Shown here one piece after another: positions 8,485-18,890 of a stretch of DNA of 64,000 nt. Numbering within the stretch: position 1 is the stretch's first letter; each line of letters opens with the position of its first letter. The notes beneath the pieces were generated by a model. The model was not told where the DNA came from, did not search any database, and worked only from the letters and a program-made list of their open reading frames with translations. This stretch comes from Candidatus Competibacter denitrificans Run_A_D11 (GTDB taxonomy: Bacteria > Pseudomonadota > Gammaproteobacteria > Competibacterales > Competibacteraceae): contig NZ_CBTJ020000040.1 in NCBI RefSeq assembly GCF_001051235.1, positions 1 to 64,000 on the forward strand, read 5' to 3'. The position numbers and the translations under genes were made by a program.

Positions 8485-9516
8485 ATGAAACGGCACCCCT
8501 TTCTTTTGATACTCATCACGCTGGGCATATTGGCGGGTGGCGGTTTCCTGGCGTGGCGGTTCATTGGGCCGATCACCGTGGAAACCGCCCACCCGACCCG
8601 TGGTCCGGCGGTGCGCGCGGTCTACGCCACCGGCACGGTGGAGCCGCCGGTCATGCTCCCCCTTGCCCCCCGCAGCGCCGGGCGGTTGATGGAGCTAAAA
8701 GCGGACGAAGGCGCACAAGTCCGCGCCGGTCAGGAACTGGCCCGGTTGGAAGATGGCGATTTGCAGCGTTCAGTCGATGAGTTGGAGGCGCGGGCGCGTT
8801 TCGCCAAAACCCAAGTCGAGCGGGCGCAAACTTTATTGGATCGTGGACTGGGTACGGTATTGGAGCGCGACCGGACCCGTTCGGAGTGGCAAGCCGCCGA
8901 CGCCGCCGTGGCGCGCGCCCGCGCCTTACGCGCCTTCATGACCTTGACCGCGCCCGCCGACGGGCAAATCCTGCGCCGCGATGGCGAAATCGGCCAACTG
9001 ATCCCGGCCAACCAGCCGGTTTTTTATTTCGCGCGCCGCGAACCGCTACGGGTCGAAGCGGAAGTCGATGAGGAAGACATTAGCCTGGTGCATCCCGGCC
9101 AACGGGTATTGATCCGCGCCCCGGCTTTGCCGGATCGGGTGATCGACGCCCGTCTGGCGGCGATCACCCCCAAGGGCGATCCGGTCAGCCGCAGTTTCCG
9201 GGTACGGATCGAACTCGACGATACCTCACCGCTGCGCATCGGTATGACCGCCGAGGTCAATATCATCGTCACCGAGCGCGCCAACGCCCTCCTGGCGCCC
9301 GCCAGCGCGGTAGTCGATGGCCATGTCTGGGTGGTGCGCGAGGGCCAGTTACACCGCCAGCCGGTGCAAACCGGCATCAACGGTGAAAAACGCATCGAAA
9401 TCCTGTCGGGTCTGGCGGAAACCGACTCGCTCGTGATCCGGCCCGTTGCCGAACTGAAAGAAGGCTGCGCGGCGCGCAGCCAACCGACGCCCGATCCAGC
9501 CGCTAAAGCCAGTTGA
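8485..9516 (+). CDS. Periplasmic adaptor protein, HlyD/DevB family
   Basis: 343 residues: N-terminal transmembrane anchor (about 5-27), first lipoyl half, a short coiled-coil hairpin (about 95-150), second lipoyl half (LTAPADGQILRRDGE), then beta-barrel domain with VxPGQRV-like turn and a membrane-proximal domain. It is the membrane-fusion subunit of the three-gene exporter that continues with a permease three bases downstream. Adaptor-permease-ATPase is the DevBCA order known from cyanobacterial glycolipid export. No dedicated outer-membrane factor is adjacent, so it may share the one at 2705-4192 or another TolC. Confidence 0.85.
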   Translation: MKRHPFLLILITLGILAGGGFLAWRFIGPITVETAHPTRGPAVRAVYATGTVEPPVMLPLAPRSAGRLMELKADEGAQVRAGQELARLEDGDLQRSVDELEARARFAKTQVERAQTLLDRGLGTVLERDRTRSEWQAADAAVARARALRAFMTLTAPADGQILRRDGEIGQLIPANQPVFYFARREPLRVEAEVDEEDISLVHPGQRVLIRAPALPDRVIDARLAAITPKGDPVSRSFRVRIELDDTSPLRIGMTAEVNIIVTERANALLAPASAVVDGHVWVVREGQLHRQPVQTGINGEKRIEILSGLAETDSLVIRPVAELKEGCAARSQPTPDPAAKAS

Positions 9517-9519
9517 GCC

Positions 9520-10760
9520 GTGTCGATCCAACTCGGCATCGCCCTGACCCATCTGATCCATCGCAAGCGATCAACCCTGGTATCGCTGATCGGTATTGTG
9601 CTGGGGGTCGCGTTCTTTCTGGCAGTGTCGTCGCTGATGCGCGGTTCCGAGTACGATTTCATCAAGCGGCTGGTCGATAACAGCCCGCATATCACCCTTT
9701 CGGATGAATACCGCAACCCCGCCAGCCAATCGGCGGTCTCGCGCTGGCCAGACGGCGCGGTCGAAGTGCGCCGGGTCAAGCCCTTGAACGAAGTGCGCGG
9801 CATTCGCGGCCATGCCCAAAAACTCGCCTTCATCGAATCGCTGCCAGGCTTACGCGCCGCCCCGACCCTGGTCAGTTCCGTAGTCCTCACCTTCGCCGGT
9901 CGCACCCAGGGCGTCACCCTCACCGGCGCGATTCCCGCCAAGATGAAACAGGTCTCGACCATCGAGGAAAAGCTGATCGACGGTTCGCTGGACGCGCTGG
10001 CCGCCAATTCCAACGGCATCATCATCGGGGTCGGCCTAGCCAAGAAGTTCGGGCTGAGCATGGGCAGCGTGCTGAATGTCGCCTCGGCCACCGGCGAGGT
10101 GCGCGCGCTGAAGATCGTCGGCATTTTTCGCACGGGCAACGCCGGTTACGACGAAACGCAAACCTTCGTTTCGCTCAAGCGGGCGCAGAGCCTGCTGGAT
10201 CGGCCCAACCGGATCAACCGCTTCATCATCCAGCTCGACGATCCCTACACCGCGCGCGATGTTGCCGCCATCATCGAAGCGCGCACCGGCTACAAATCGG
10301 TGTCGTGGCTGGAAGCCTCGGAAGATTTGATGAGCGTGCTGTTCGTGCGCAACATGATCATGTACAGCGTGGTGTCGGCGATTCTGGTGGTGGCCGCGTT
10401 CGGCATTTACAACACCATCTCCACCATCGTGATGGAGAAAACCCACGATATCGCCATCCTCAAATCGATGGGTTTTCACGCCCGCGACGTGCGCCGGATT
10501 TTCCTGGCGGAAGGCGTCATCCTCGGTTTGATCGGCAGTGGCATGGGCGTGCTGCTCGGCACCGGCCTGATGGCCCTGCTGGGGCGCGTCGAAATCAAGC
10601 CGCCCGGCGTGAGTGAACTGGTGCATTTGCCGATTTACTGGGGTTATGAGCAATACCTGCTGGCGGCCGGTTTCGCCCTGGTCTCCGCGATGGGCGCGGC
10701 CTATCTGCCTGCGCGCAAGGCCGGGCAGGTGCAGCCGGTAGCGATCTTGCGGGGGATGGG

Positions 10761-10764
<4 letters not shown>
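9520..10764 (+). CDS. ABC exporter permease, DevC/LolE-like FtsX family
   Basis: 414 residues with GTG start. One helix near 17-40, a large periplasmic domain to about residue 275, then three helices around 285-310, 335-365 and 380-400 with the FtsX-core motif EKTHDIAILKSMGF. The C-terminus PARKAGQVQPVAILRGMG is typical of DevC/LolC/E permeases. It overlaps the ATPase gene by four bases (GTGA). The likely role is mechanotransmission to the DevB-like adaptor for export of a lipid, glycolipid or hydrophobic substrate; substrate identity is not visible. Confidence 0.87.
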
Positions 10765-11447
<683 letters not shown>

Positions 11448-11473
11448 CTCAGCGCGGATCGGTTAAAGACCTG

Positions 11474-12007
11474 TTAACCAGCCCGCCGCGAACGGGCAAG
11501 ATTCAAGGCTTCGAAAGCATCGCCGTCGTCTGTGCTGGTGCGCGGTTCGGCAAGGCGAGCGGTCAACTGCTGGATCGATTCACCGGCCACGCTGCTGGGG
11601 CTGACTTGATTGCTCGAATGCAGCATACAGATCAATTCCGCCTCGCCCCGGCCTAAACCGCACAGTTCTATGATCTCATCTACTTGAGCGCCTTGCAGCG
11701 CCAACTTAGTGGCGACTTTGAAAAATTTCTGGTCGGCATCACGATGCAGCGACAGACCTGACGCACTGCTCTGATCACGAAGCTGGCCGATCTGTGCCTC
11801 CAGTCGTGCCAGCCGCTCGCCCAATGTGGCCAGCGACAGCGCAACGCCCTTAATGTCCTGATGCAGATGGGCCTCGCCTTCCCGCCCAGCCTGACTCTCC
11901 GGCGTCGCAAAGAATCGCCGGCCCACCAAAAAACCCACCGTAACCAGCAAAACGTTACTGGCTAACAGGGCAACAAGCGCGATACCGTGGAATAAAACGT
12001 CGTTCAT
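11474..12007 (-). CDS. DUF2802 protein, end of flagellar operon
   Basis: 177 residues with an N-terminal transmembrane helix (about 5-30), a coiled coil (about 40-85), and the DUF2802 core: ATKLALQGAQVDEIIELCGLGRGEAELI, which looks like a helix-turn-helix. Known DUF2802 genes sit behind motD/parA-like genes in pseudomonad flagellar/chemotaxis clusters, as here (47 bases after motD). Function is unknown; the membrane anchor plus HTH-like core suggests a polar or scaffold protein rather than a soluble repressor. Confidence 0.75.
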   Translation of the reverse strand: MNDVLFHGIALVALLASNVLLVTVGFLVGRRFFATPESQAGREGEAHLHQDIKGVALSLATLGERLARLEAQIGQLRDQSSASGLSLHRDADQKFFKVATKLALQGAQVDEIIELCGLGRGEAELICMLHSSNQVSPSSVAGESIQQLTARLAEPRTSTDDGDAFEALNLARSRRAG

Positions 12008-12054
12008 GGATCAATTCCGATAGGCGCTGTAAAAGTAAGGATCAACGTACCCGT

Positions 12055-13035
12055 TCACTTGCGTGATTTGCCGGGTACAACCGAACTCTCCGCTATTGTA
12101 GTGGAAGGCGGAGCGAGAGGTGGATCACTGGTTTTTTCCGGCTCAGATGTCGGGTAGCGGTTATCCACATTGCCCATGATCACCAACACCACCCGGCGAT
12201 TTTGCAAACGGCCCTGCTCGCTACGATTATCCGCGATAGGCTGGTATTCACCGTAACCAATCGCCGACATCCGTTCCGGCCGTACCCCGCTGTTCATCAA
12301 CACATGGACCACACTGGCGGCGCGAGCGGCTGATAGCTCCCAATTCGACGGGTAGACTGGCGTACTGATCGGCCGGTCGTCGGTGAAGCCTTCCACCTGA
12401 ATGCGGTTGGGAATCTCGCGCAAGATATCCGCGATGGCCGCCAGGGCCGGCACTGCCTCAGGATTGACAGTGGCGCTCCCACTGGCGAACAAGATGCTGT
12501 TCTTGATCTCCACCTCCAGCCAAAACGCGCTGCTGCGCAGGTTCACCACATCGCTGCGGATCAAATCCGACAGATAATCCTGGAGCTTGGCCGCTACCTT
12601 GGCCAGATTGGGATCAGCATTGGCCTGCCGACCACTTTTAGCGGCTTTATCACCAGCCAACACCGGGGTCGGGCCACCGGTCAAGGCCGGGCCGCGCGTC
12701 ATGCTAAGCATCACACGCGGCGCACGTTGGATGATCGACGCGGGCAGCGGGCGCAAATCCGGCGCCACACTCGGCGCCGTGCTCGCCTGGCCGACCGCTT
12801 GCCGGCTCGCTGTGCCGACCATTCCACCCAACTGAATCGGTTTTAAGCTGCTGGGATTGGATGAGCGAAACGCCACCATCATCGAATCGGCCAACACCCG
12901 AAATTTGCCCTCGTTAACTGAGGAGACGGCGTACATCACCACGAAGAATGCAAACAACAAGGTGATGAAATCGGCGTAAGACACGAGCCAGCGCTCGTGG
13001 TTTTCGTGGGCTTCAGCGTGTTTTTTACGGCTCAT
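12055..13035 (-). CDS. motD: Flagellar stator protein MotD (MotB family)
   Basis: 326 residues. A basic N-terminus is followed by one transmembrane helix containing the proton- or ion-carrying Asp22 (YADFITLLFAFF) and a plug-like segment. A Pro/Ala-rich linker leads to an OmpA/MotB peptidoglycan-binding domain (about 185-295) with VEGFTDDRP and NWELSAARA motifs. The ATG at 13035 has GAGG upstream; a frame opening 26 codons earlier overlaps the motC end and is rejected. It forms the stator with the MotC protein encoded 10 bases upstream. A polar C-terminal extension past the OmpA domain is present. Confidence 0.9.
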   Translation of the reverse strand: MSRKKHAEAHENHERWLVSYADFITLLFAFFVVMYAVSSVNEGKFRVLADSMMVAFRSSNPSSLKPIQLGGMVGTASRQAVGQASTAPSVAPDLRPLPASIIQRAPRVMLSMTRGPALTGGPTPVLAGDKAAKSGRQANADPNLAKVAAKLQDYLSDLIRSDVVNLRSSAFWLEVEIKNSILFASGSATVNPEAVPALAAIADILREIPNRIQVEGFTDDRPISTPVYPSNWELSAARAASVVHVLMNSGVRPERMSAIGYGEYQPIADNRSEQGRLQNRRVVLVIMGNVDNRYPTSEPEKTSDPPLAPPSTTIAESSVVPGKSRK

Positions 13036-13045
13036 GGCAGCCTCG

Positions 13046-13789
13046 TCACTTCTGGGTAAAACCCTGCAAGCGGGATTCGATATTGCGCGGATTCTCACCG
13101 TGGGCAATGGCAATCACCCCCTCGATGATCAGCTCGCACAGACGGGTCTGTTTCTTGATAGAGCTTTTGATCTTATTGCCCATGGGCAGGGCGAAGACGT
13201 TGGCCAGCAGCAGGCCATAAATGGTGGCGACGAACGCGGCAGCGATACCGCCGCCGAGTTTGCTGGGATCGGCAAGATTACCCATCACATGGATCAGGCC
13301 GAGCACGGCGCCGATGATCCCGATGGTCGGCGCGTAACCGCCAACGCCTTCGAAGAAGCCGACGGCCTGCAAGTCATCTTCCTCACGAATGCTCATATCC
13401 AGCTCCAGGATATGCCGGATTTCCTCCGGCTCCTTACCGTCCACCAGCAGTTGCAATGCCTTGGAGGCGAACGGATCGGGTTCCTGCTGGATATGATCCT
13501 CCAGCCGCAACAAGCCTTCCTTGCGGGCGATGTTGCTCCACTCGACGATTTTTTCAATAGCCGACTCCATGGCGACGGTTGGCGGCAGGAAAGCCCACTT
13601 TGACCGCGCCAAGGCCCGCTTGAACACCACCATCGGGGTTTGCACCAGAACCGCGCCAATGGTGCCGCCGACCACGATCAAAAACGCCGGGCCGTTGATC
13701 AGAGAGCTAATGTGGCCACCTTCGATCAACATGCCACCGACGATGCCGCCGAATGCGACGATCAGGCCGGTTAGGGTCAAAATATCCAT
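13046..13789 (-). CDS. motC: Flagellar stator protein MotC (MotA/PomA family)
   Basis: 247 residues with four transmembrane helices (about 3-22, 30-50, 145-170, 180-205) and a cytoplasmic loop holding charged residues that contact FliG. The motif GYAPTIGIIGAVLGLIHVM matches MotA/PomA helix 3. Position behind fliA and before motD matches the MotCD stators of Pseudomonas, which act in swarming or viscous conditions. Whether this bacterium also has a MotAB pair elsewhere cannot be seen. Confidence 0.9.
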   Translation of the reverse strand: MDILTLTGLIVAFGGIVGGMLIEGGHISSLINGPAFLIVVGGTIGAVLVQTPMVVFKRALARSKWAFLPPTVAMESAIEKIVEWSNIARKEGLLRLEDHIQQEPDPFASKALQLLVDGKEPEEIRHILELDMSIREEDDLQAVGFFEGVGGYAPTIGIIGAVLGLIHVMGNLADPSKLGGGIAAAFVATIYGLLLANVFALPMGNKIKSSIKKQTRLCELIIEGVIAIAHGENPRNIESRLQGFTQK

Positions 13790-13814
13790 AGGTTCCGCTC
13801 CACCGAATCAGGGT

Positions 13815-14540
13815 TTACGCCGTTGCCGCCGCAACCCGCGCCCGCAATCGCGCGAGCGCTTGGCTGTGCAATTGGCAGACGCGGGATTCGCTGACGCCCA
13901 GCACGGCGCCGATTTCCTTCAGATGTAGCTCTTCGTCGTAATACAGCGACAGCACCAGCTTCTCCCGCTCCGGCAGCAGGTCGATGGCAGCCGCCAGCGA
14001 TTTGAGTAACGATTCCCGGTTGACCGTTTCAGCCGGATCACCGCCGGGCGCGGGCACCCGCTGGATTTCCCCTTCCTCGTCCGGGTCGGCCTGGTCAAGC
14101 GAAAGCAACTTCTGGCCGCGCAAATCAGCCAGGGTGGCGTGATAGTTGGTCAAGCTCATGCCAAGATGTTCGGCGATGGCGCCATCACGGGCTTCGCGGC
14201 CGGTGGCGGTCTCCACCGCATGGATCGCCGCCGTAATTTCGCGCGCCCGACGATGCACCGAGCGCGGCGTCCAATCGCCTTTGCGGATTTCGTCGAGCAT
14301 GGCACCACGGATACGTGGCTCGGCGAAGGTGGTAAAACTGGCACCCTGTCCCGCATCGTAACGGCGGGCGGCATCCAGCAGGCCCAACATACCGGCCTGG
14401 ATCAGGTCGTCAACCTGGATCGATGCCGGCAACCGTGCCAGCAGGTGATAGGCGATCCGCTTAATCTGCGGTGCGTGTCGGGCCACCAGATCATCCGCCG
14501 TATCGCCGCCGAGAGTGGCATAGAGGGCCACGCCTTTCAT
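13815..14540 (-). CDS. fliA: Flagellar RNA polymerase sigma-28 factor FliA
   Basis: 241 residues with sigma regions 2 (DLIQAGMLGLLDAARRYD and the DNA-melting segment), 3 and 4 (SLYYDEELHLKEIGAVLGVSESRVCQLHSQA). Size and order fit FliA, which drives late flagellar genes such as flagellin and many chemotaxis genes. Start at 14540 overlaps the flhG stop by four bases. Cognate anti-sigma FlgM is not in the window. I searched the chemotaxis gaps for TAAA-N15-GCCGATAA and found no convincing full match. Confidence 0.93.
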   Translation of the reverse strand: MKGVALYATLGGDTADDLVARHAPQIKRIAYHLLARLPASIQVDDLIQAGMLGLLDAARRYDAGQGASFTTFAEPRIRGAMLDEIRKGDWTPRSVHRRAREITAAIHAVETATGREARDGAIAEHLGMSLTNYHATLADLRGQKLLSLDQADPDEEGEIQRVPAPGGDPAETVNRESLLKSLAAAIDLLPEREKLVLSLYYDEELHLKEIGAVLGVSESRVCQLHSQALARLRARVAAATA

Positions 14541-15427
14541 GCGGCCAGCTCCTTGAGGCGGCCGGCCGGATCAATCAGGCGTTCAATAAAAAACTGGAGA
14601 TAGCCGCTGGCATCGCGCGGGATCGGCCAGCGGCCGATGATCTGCGCTGAGAGCCGATGAAAGGCTTCCGCCGAGCGACTGTTGGGAAAGGCTTCCACCA
14701 CCGCTCGTTGGGCGCGGACGGCTTTGCGTAACTGGGGGTCTTCCGGGATAAAGCCGCAAAAATTCAACGCGACATCCAAAAACCGATCCGACACCCGCAG
14801 CAGCTTGTGAAACAGTTCGCGGCCTTCCTGCGCACTCGCCACCCGGTTGGCCAGAATCTGGAAGCGATCCATGCCATGTTCCTGGCTGAGCAATTTGATC
14901 AGGGCATAGGCGTCGGTGATCGAAGCCGGCTCGTCACAAACCACCACCATTACTTCGTGAGAAGCGCGGCTAAAGGTGACGACACTCTCGGAAATACCGG
15001 CGCAGGAATCGATCAGCAGAACATCCAGCGAATCGTTCAATTCGCTGAACGCGCCAACCAGGCCAGCGTTTTCTTGCGGGGTCAGCTCCGCCATGCGCTT
15101 GATGCCGGAACTGGCCGGAACGATGCGAATGCCGTTCGGGCCGCTCACGATGACTTCTGCCAGGCTTCGCTCCTGACTGATGACATGAGAAAGGTTGTAA
15201 AGCGGCCGCAAGCCGAGCATGACATCGACGTTGGCCAAGCCAAGGTCGGCATCCAGCAGCATGACGCTTTGGTTTTGCAGACTCAGCGCCAGGGCCAGAT
15301 TCACCGTGACGTTGGTCTTGCCGACGCCGCCCTTGCCGCTGGTCACGCAGATGACCCGCACCGGCCGGCTTTGGGCTGGTTGCCGCGCGTCACCGACTGG
15401 ATAATGGACAGATTCAGGCATGAACAT
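14537..15427 (-). CDS. flhG: MinD-like ATPase FlhG/FleN, flagellar number regulator
   Basis: 296 residues. The deviant Walker A SGKGGVGKT is near residue 32 and VMLLDADLGLANVDVMLG follows, both typical of MinD/ParA family FlhG. The C-terminus lacks a separate DNA-binding domain. It limits flagellar number by acting on FlhF and, in Pseudomonas-type cells, on the sigma-54 activator FleQ. Two in-frame ATGs (15427 and 15421) are possible; both overlap the flhF end, showing coupling. Confidence 0.92.
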   Translation of the reverse strand: MFMPESVHYPVGDARQPAQSRPVRVICVTSGKGGVGKTNVTVNLALALSLQNQSVMLLDADLGLANVDVMLGLRPLYNLSHVISQERSLAEVIVSGPNGIRIVPASSGIKRMAELTPQENAGLVGAFSELNDSLDVLLIDSCAGISESVVTFSRASHEVMVVVCDEPASITDAYALIKLLSQEHGMDRFQILANRVASAQEGRELFHKLLRVSDRFLDVALNFCGFIPEDPQLRKAVRAQRAVVEAFPNSRSAEAFHRLSAQIIGRWPIPRDASGYLQFFIERLIDPAGRLKELAA

Positions 15428-16745
15428 GAGCGGTCAACCTCTTCCCGAAGGTCAGCGCGAGGGTATCGTCGGGAACGAGTGCATCGCGCGGCCCGGCGAA
15501 TTCCTCGCCCAACCGGATCAACGCATCGACCTGAGCGGACTGGAGATCTTCCGGCACCCGTTGGCCATCGCAAAGGTAGGCTACCGGTAGTGCCTCGCCA
15601 TGCACGGCCGACAGCGCCGCGCCCAAGCGGGCGGTTTCATCGACCTTGGTCAGGATGGCGCCGCTCAGCGGCACACGGGCGAAGGCGGTCATCGTCTCTT
15701 GCAACACTGCGTGCTGGGCGTTGGCGGCCAGCACCAAGTAGCTGCGTATCTTGGTGGAATCGCTTAACAAGGCAAACTGTTGCGACAGGCGCACATCACG
15801 CTGCCCCATGCCCGCCGTGTCGATCAATACCAGATCCTTGTTGGCGAAGGCTTTGAGAGCTTCTTGCAATTCCTGCGCAGTCCGCACCAGCCGCACCGGC
15901 GCATCCAGGATCATGCCGAAGGTGGAAAGCTGCTCGAAGGCGCCGATGCGGTAGCTGTCGGTCGTGATCAGGGCCACGCGATTCGATCCGTGACGCAGGT
16001 TATAGCGAGCAGCGAGCTTGGCGATGGTGGTAGTTTTGCCGACGCCGGTGGGGCCGATCAGTGCCACCACCCCGCCTTGGGTCAGAATGTCGTCACCCGT
16101 GACCGATAGGCCGCGCCCTAAAGTGTTCAGCGCCAACCGCCATGCCCGCGCCGGATCACTCTCAGCGGCGGCGGCATCGGCCAAGCGCAAGCAAAGCGTG
16201 GGGTGGCAACCGAACTCCAGGAGGCGACCCAGCAAGTCGGCCCGATGGGGCTGCTGGCGCCCTAGCTCGCCCCAAGCCAACCCAGAAAGCTGCTGCTCCA
16301 GTAAGCCGTGCATGACTTGCAACTGGTGGCGCATTTCCACTAATAACGGATCTTGCGACCAAACCACACGGGCCTTGTCGGTGGCCGGTGGGATCGGGGT
16401 CATCGGCTCGGTGTTTGCAGCCGGTCGCGGCTGGACGGTGGGAATAACTGAGCGAGGCGCTGGCGCTGGACCGGCTGGCCGGGCCATTGATTGGGGTGTT
16501 GTCTGCTCGGTCGCGTTGGTTTCCGGCCTTGCCGTCGTCGGCTGGCGTCCGGTATCGGCCACACTGGGCGGCAGCATCTCAGCCAGCAAGCGTTCGTCGT
16601 AATCCACGGCCGCGACAATCTCAAGGCCGTTGGCAGAATGCTGGTTGGACAAGATCACCGCATCCGGGCCTAATTCCTCCCGTACTTTCCGCATGGCTTC
16701 GCGGATATTGGCGGCGTTCAATCGTTTGATCTTCATCGTTTTCAT
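15414..16745 (-). CDS. flhF: SRP-type GTPase FlhF, flagellar placement
   Basis: 443 residues. An N-terminal B domain (about 1-60) precedes a Pro/Ala/Thr-rich linker (60-130), then N and G domains with P-loop GPTGVGKTTT near residue 230, DTAGMGQRD and TKVDET motifs of SRP-family GTPases. FlhF marks the cell pole for flagellar basal-body assembly. It lies 51 bases behind flhA and overlaps flhG. Polar flagellation is therefore the likely pattern. Confidence 0.93.
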   Translation of the reverse strand: MKTMKIKRLNAANIREAMRKVREELGPDAVILSNQHSANGLEIVAAVDYDERLLAEMLPPSVADTGRQPTTARPETNATEQTTPQSMARPAGPAPAPRSVIPTVQPRPAANTEPMTPIPPATDKARVVWSQDPLLVEMRHQLQVMHGLLEQQLSGLAWGELGRQQPHRADLLGRLLEFGCHPTLCLRLADAAAAESDPARAWRLALNTLGRGLSVTGDDILTQGGVVALIGPTGVGKTTTIAKLAARYNLRHGSNRVALITTDSYRIGAFEQLSTFGMILDAPVRLVRTAQELQEALKAFANKDLVLIDTAGMGQRDVRLSQQFALLSDSTKIRSYLVLAANAQHAVLQETMTAFARVPLSGAILTKVDETARLGAALSAVHGEALPVAYLCDGQRVPEDLQSAQVDALIRLGEEFAGPRDALVPDDTLALTFGKRLTAHVHA

Positions 16746-16796
16746 TCCCGCTATGATCGCGGCCTATGGGTCCGAGGCAAACCTTGCTGGCTTCGC

Positions 16797-18878
16797 TCAC
16801 TTGCCGACCGTGGCGATAACCTTGAGTTTCTTATCCTCAGGCACCTCGCTGAAGGCGAGGACATGGAGATTGGGTACACCGTGGCGCACGAACCGCGCCA
16901 GCATCACGCGGATCACGTCTGGAACCAGCAAGATCGCCGGTTGACCCAACACCTCCTGTTTCTGGGCTGTTTCAAGCAGGGTACCGTGTAAGCGTTCGGC
17001 TAATCCCGGCTCCAGGGGGGCCTGCTCGTCCTTGCCCATTTGCAAGGTACGGAGCAATATCTGTTCCAATTCTGCGGGCAGCGTAATAACAGGCAATTCT
17101 TCGTCCAAGCCATTGATATTTTGAATAATAATTCTCCCTAGTGCGATACGAACCGCAGCGGTCAGGCTGTCAGGGTCCTGACTCTTGGCTCCATGCTCCG
17201 CCAAAGTTTCGGCGATAGTCCGCATATCCCGAACCGGCACTTTTTCCAGCAGCAGGTTTTGCAGCACACGCGCAACCACCCGCAGCGGCAAGGTTTTCGG
17301 CACCAGGTCCTGAACAAGGCGCGGCGCGTTTTGCGCCAGCCGATCCAACAGTTGTTGCGTTTCCTCATGGCCCAGCAATTCGTGAGCGTGGGCCAACAGA
17401 ATCTGGTTGAGATGGGTGGCAATCACGGTGCCGGCATCGACCACGGTATAACCCAGTGTCTGGGCCTGTTCCCGTAAGCCAGGTTCGATCCAAATAGCCG
17501 GCAATTTGAAAGCCGGGTCTTGGGCGGCGATGCCGGGCAAGGTGCTTTGCGCATGACCGGGGTTGATCGCAAGCTGGCGGTCGGGGAACACTTCCGATTC
17601 GGCAGCCGTCACCCCCAGCAGGGTAATCCGGTACAAAGTCGGTGCCAGATCGAGGTTGTCGCGGATGTGAACCGGCGGAATCAGAAAACCCAGTTCCTGC
17701 GATAATTTCTTGCGCACGCCCTTGATGCGACCCAGCAACTGACCGTTCTGGTTGCGATCCACCAGGGCGATCAAGCGATAACCCACTTCCATGCCGATGG
17801 TATCCAGCGGCGGCACATCGTCCCAGCCGACTTCACGGTTATCCGCATTGTCGGTCTGACCGGCAGGCCCAGCGTCGCCACCCTCGGTCGGCGCAGGAGC
17901 CGTCCGCCGCTTTTGCGCCAGGCGCCAGGACAGATAGCCCGCGCCGCCGGCCAGGCTTAAAAACACCAGGTTGGGCATTCCCGGAATTAACCCCAGCATC
18001 CCGATGATCCCGGCCGTCACGCCCAAGGTTTGCGGACTGCCGAATAACTGCTGGGTGACCTGCTGGCCGATGTCCTGCGAACCGGAGGCGCGGGTCACCA
18101 TGATGGCGGCGGCCGTCGAGAGCAGCAGCGACGGCAGTTGCGCCACCAGACCGTCACCAATCGTCAGCAGCGTGTAAAACTCGGCAGCCTCGGCTATCGG
18201 CAAGCTGTGTTGAAGGGTACCAATCGCCATACCACCGAGCATATTGATGAACAGGATCAACAGGCCGGCGACGGCATCGCCGCGCACGAATTTGCTGGCG
18301 CCGTCCATCGAACCGTAGAAATCTGCTTCCTGCACCACCTCGCCCCGCCGACGCTTGGCCTCCACCTGATCGATGATCCCCGCGTTAAGATCGGCGTCGA
18401 TGGCCATCTGCTTGCCGGGCATGGCATCCAGGGTAAAGCGAGCGCTGACTTCCGAGACCCGGCCTGCGCCTTTGGTAACGACGACAAAGTTGATGATGGT
18501 GAGGATGGCGAATACCACCATGCCGACGGCGTAGTTACCGCCGACCACAAAATGGCCGAATGCCTCGATCACCTTACCGGCCGCATCACCACCCTGGTGG
18601 CCATGCAGCAGCACGACGCGGGTTGAAGCCACATTGAGCGCCAAGCGCAGCAAGGTGGTGACCAGCAGCACGGTGGGGAATACCGCAAAATCCAGCGGCC
18701 GCTCGCTGTAGATGGTGGCCAGCAACACCACCAGCGATAGCGCGATGTTGAAGGTGAAGAACACATCCAAAGCGAAAGGCGGCAGCGGCACCACCACCAT
18801 CGCCAGAATGATGATCAGCAGAAGGGGTGCGCCCAGCCCGGAGCGGGCCATGCCGCTTAACGTGGCGGTCAGGTTCAT
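16797..18878 (-). CDS. flhA: Flagellar export gate protein FlhA
   Basis: 693 residues, standard length. Eight transmembrane helices occupy about residues 15-330, including the FHIPEP-type cytoplasmic loop region (FTLDAMPGKQMAIDADL). The soluble C-terminal domain (about 360-693) forms the nonameric ring that docks export substrates and chaperones. A Pro/Ala/Gly-rich linker with DAGPAGQTDN lies between them. The gene starts 12 bases after flhB. Confidence 0.96.
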   Translation of the reverse strand: MNLTATLSGMARSGLGAPLLLIIILAMVVVPLPPFALDVFFTFNIALSLVVLLATIYSERPLDFAVFPTVLLVTTLLRLALNVASTRVVLLHGHQGGDAAGKVIEAFGHFVVGGNYAVGMVVFAILTIINFVVVTKGAGRVSEVSARFTLDAMPGKQMAIDADLNAGIIDQVEAKRRRGEVVQEADFYGSMDGASKFVRGDAVAGLLILFINMLGGMAIGTLQHSLPIAEAAEFYTLLTIGDGLVAQLPSLLLSTAAAIMVTRASGSQDIGQQVTQQLFGSPQTLGVTAGIIGMLGLIPGMPNLVFLSLAGGAGYLSWRLAQKRRTAPAPTEGGDAGPAGQTDNADNREVGWDDVPPLDTIGMEVGYRLIALVDRNQNGQLLGRIKGVRKKLSQELGFLIPPVHIRDNLDLAPTLYRITLLGVTAAESEVFPDRQLAINPGHAQSTLPGIAAQDPAFKLPAIWIEPGLREQAQTLGYTVVDAGTVIATHLNQILLAHAHELLGHEETQQLLDRLAQNAPRLVQDLVPKTLPLRVVARVLQNLLLEKVPVRDMRTIAETLAEHGAKSQDPDSLTAAVRIALGRIIIQNINGLDEELPVITLPAELEQILLRTLQMGKDEQAPLEPGLAERLHGTLLETAQKQEVLGQPAILLVPDVIRVMLARFVRHGVPNLHVLAFSEVPEDKKLKVIATVGK

Positions 18879-18890
18879 TGACGATTTTCC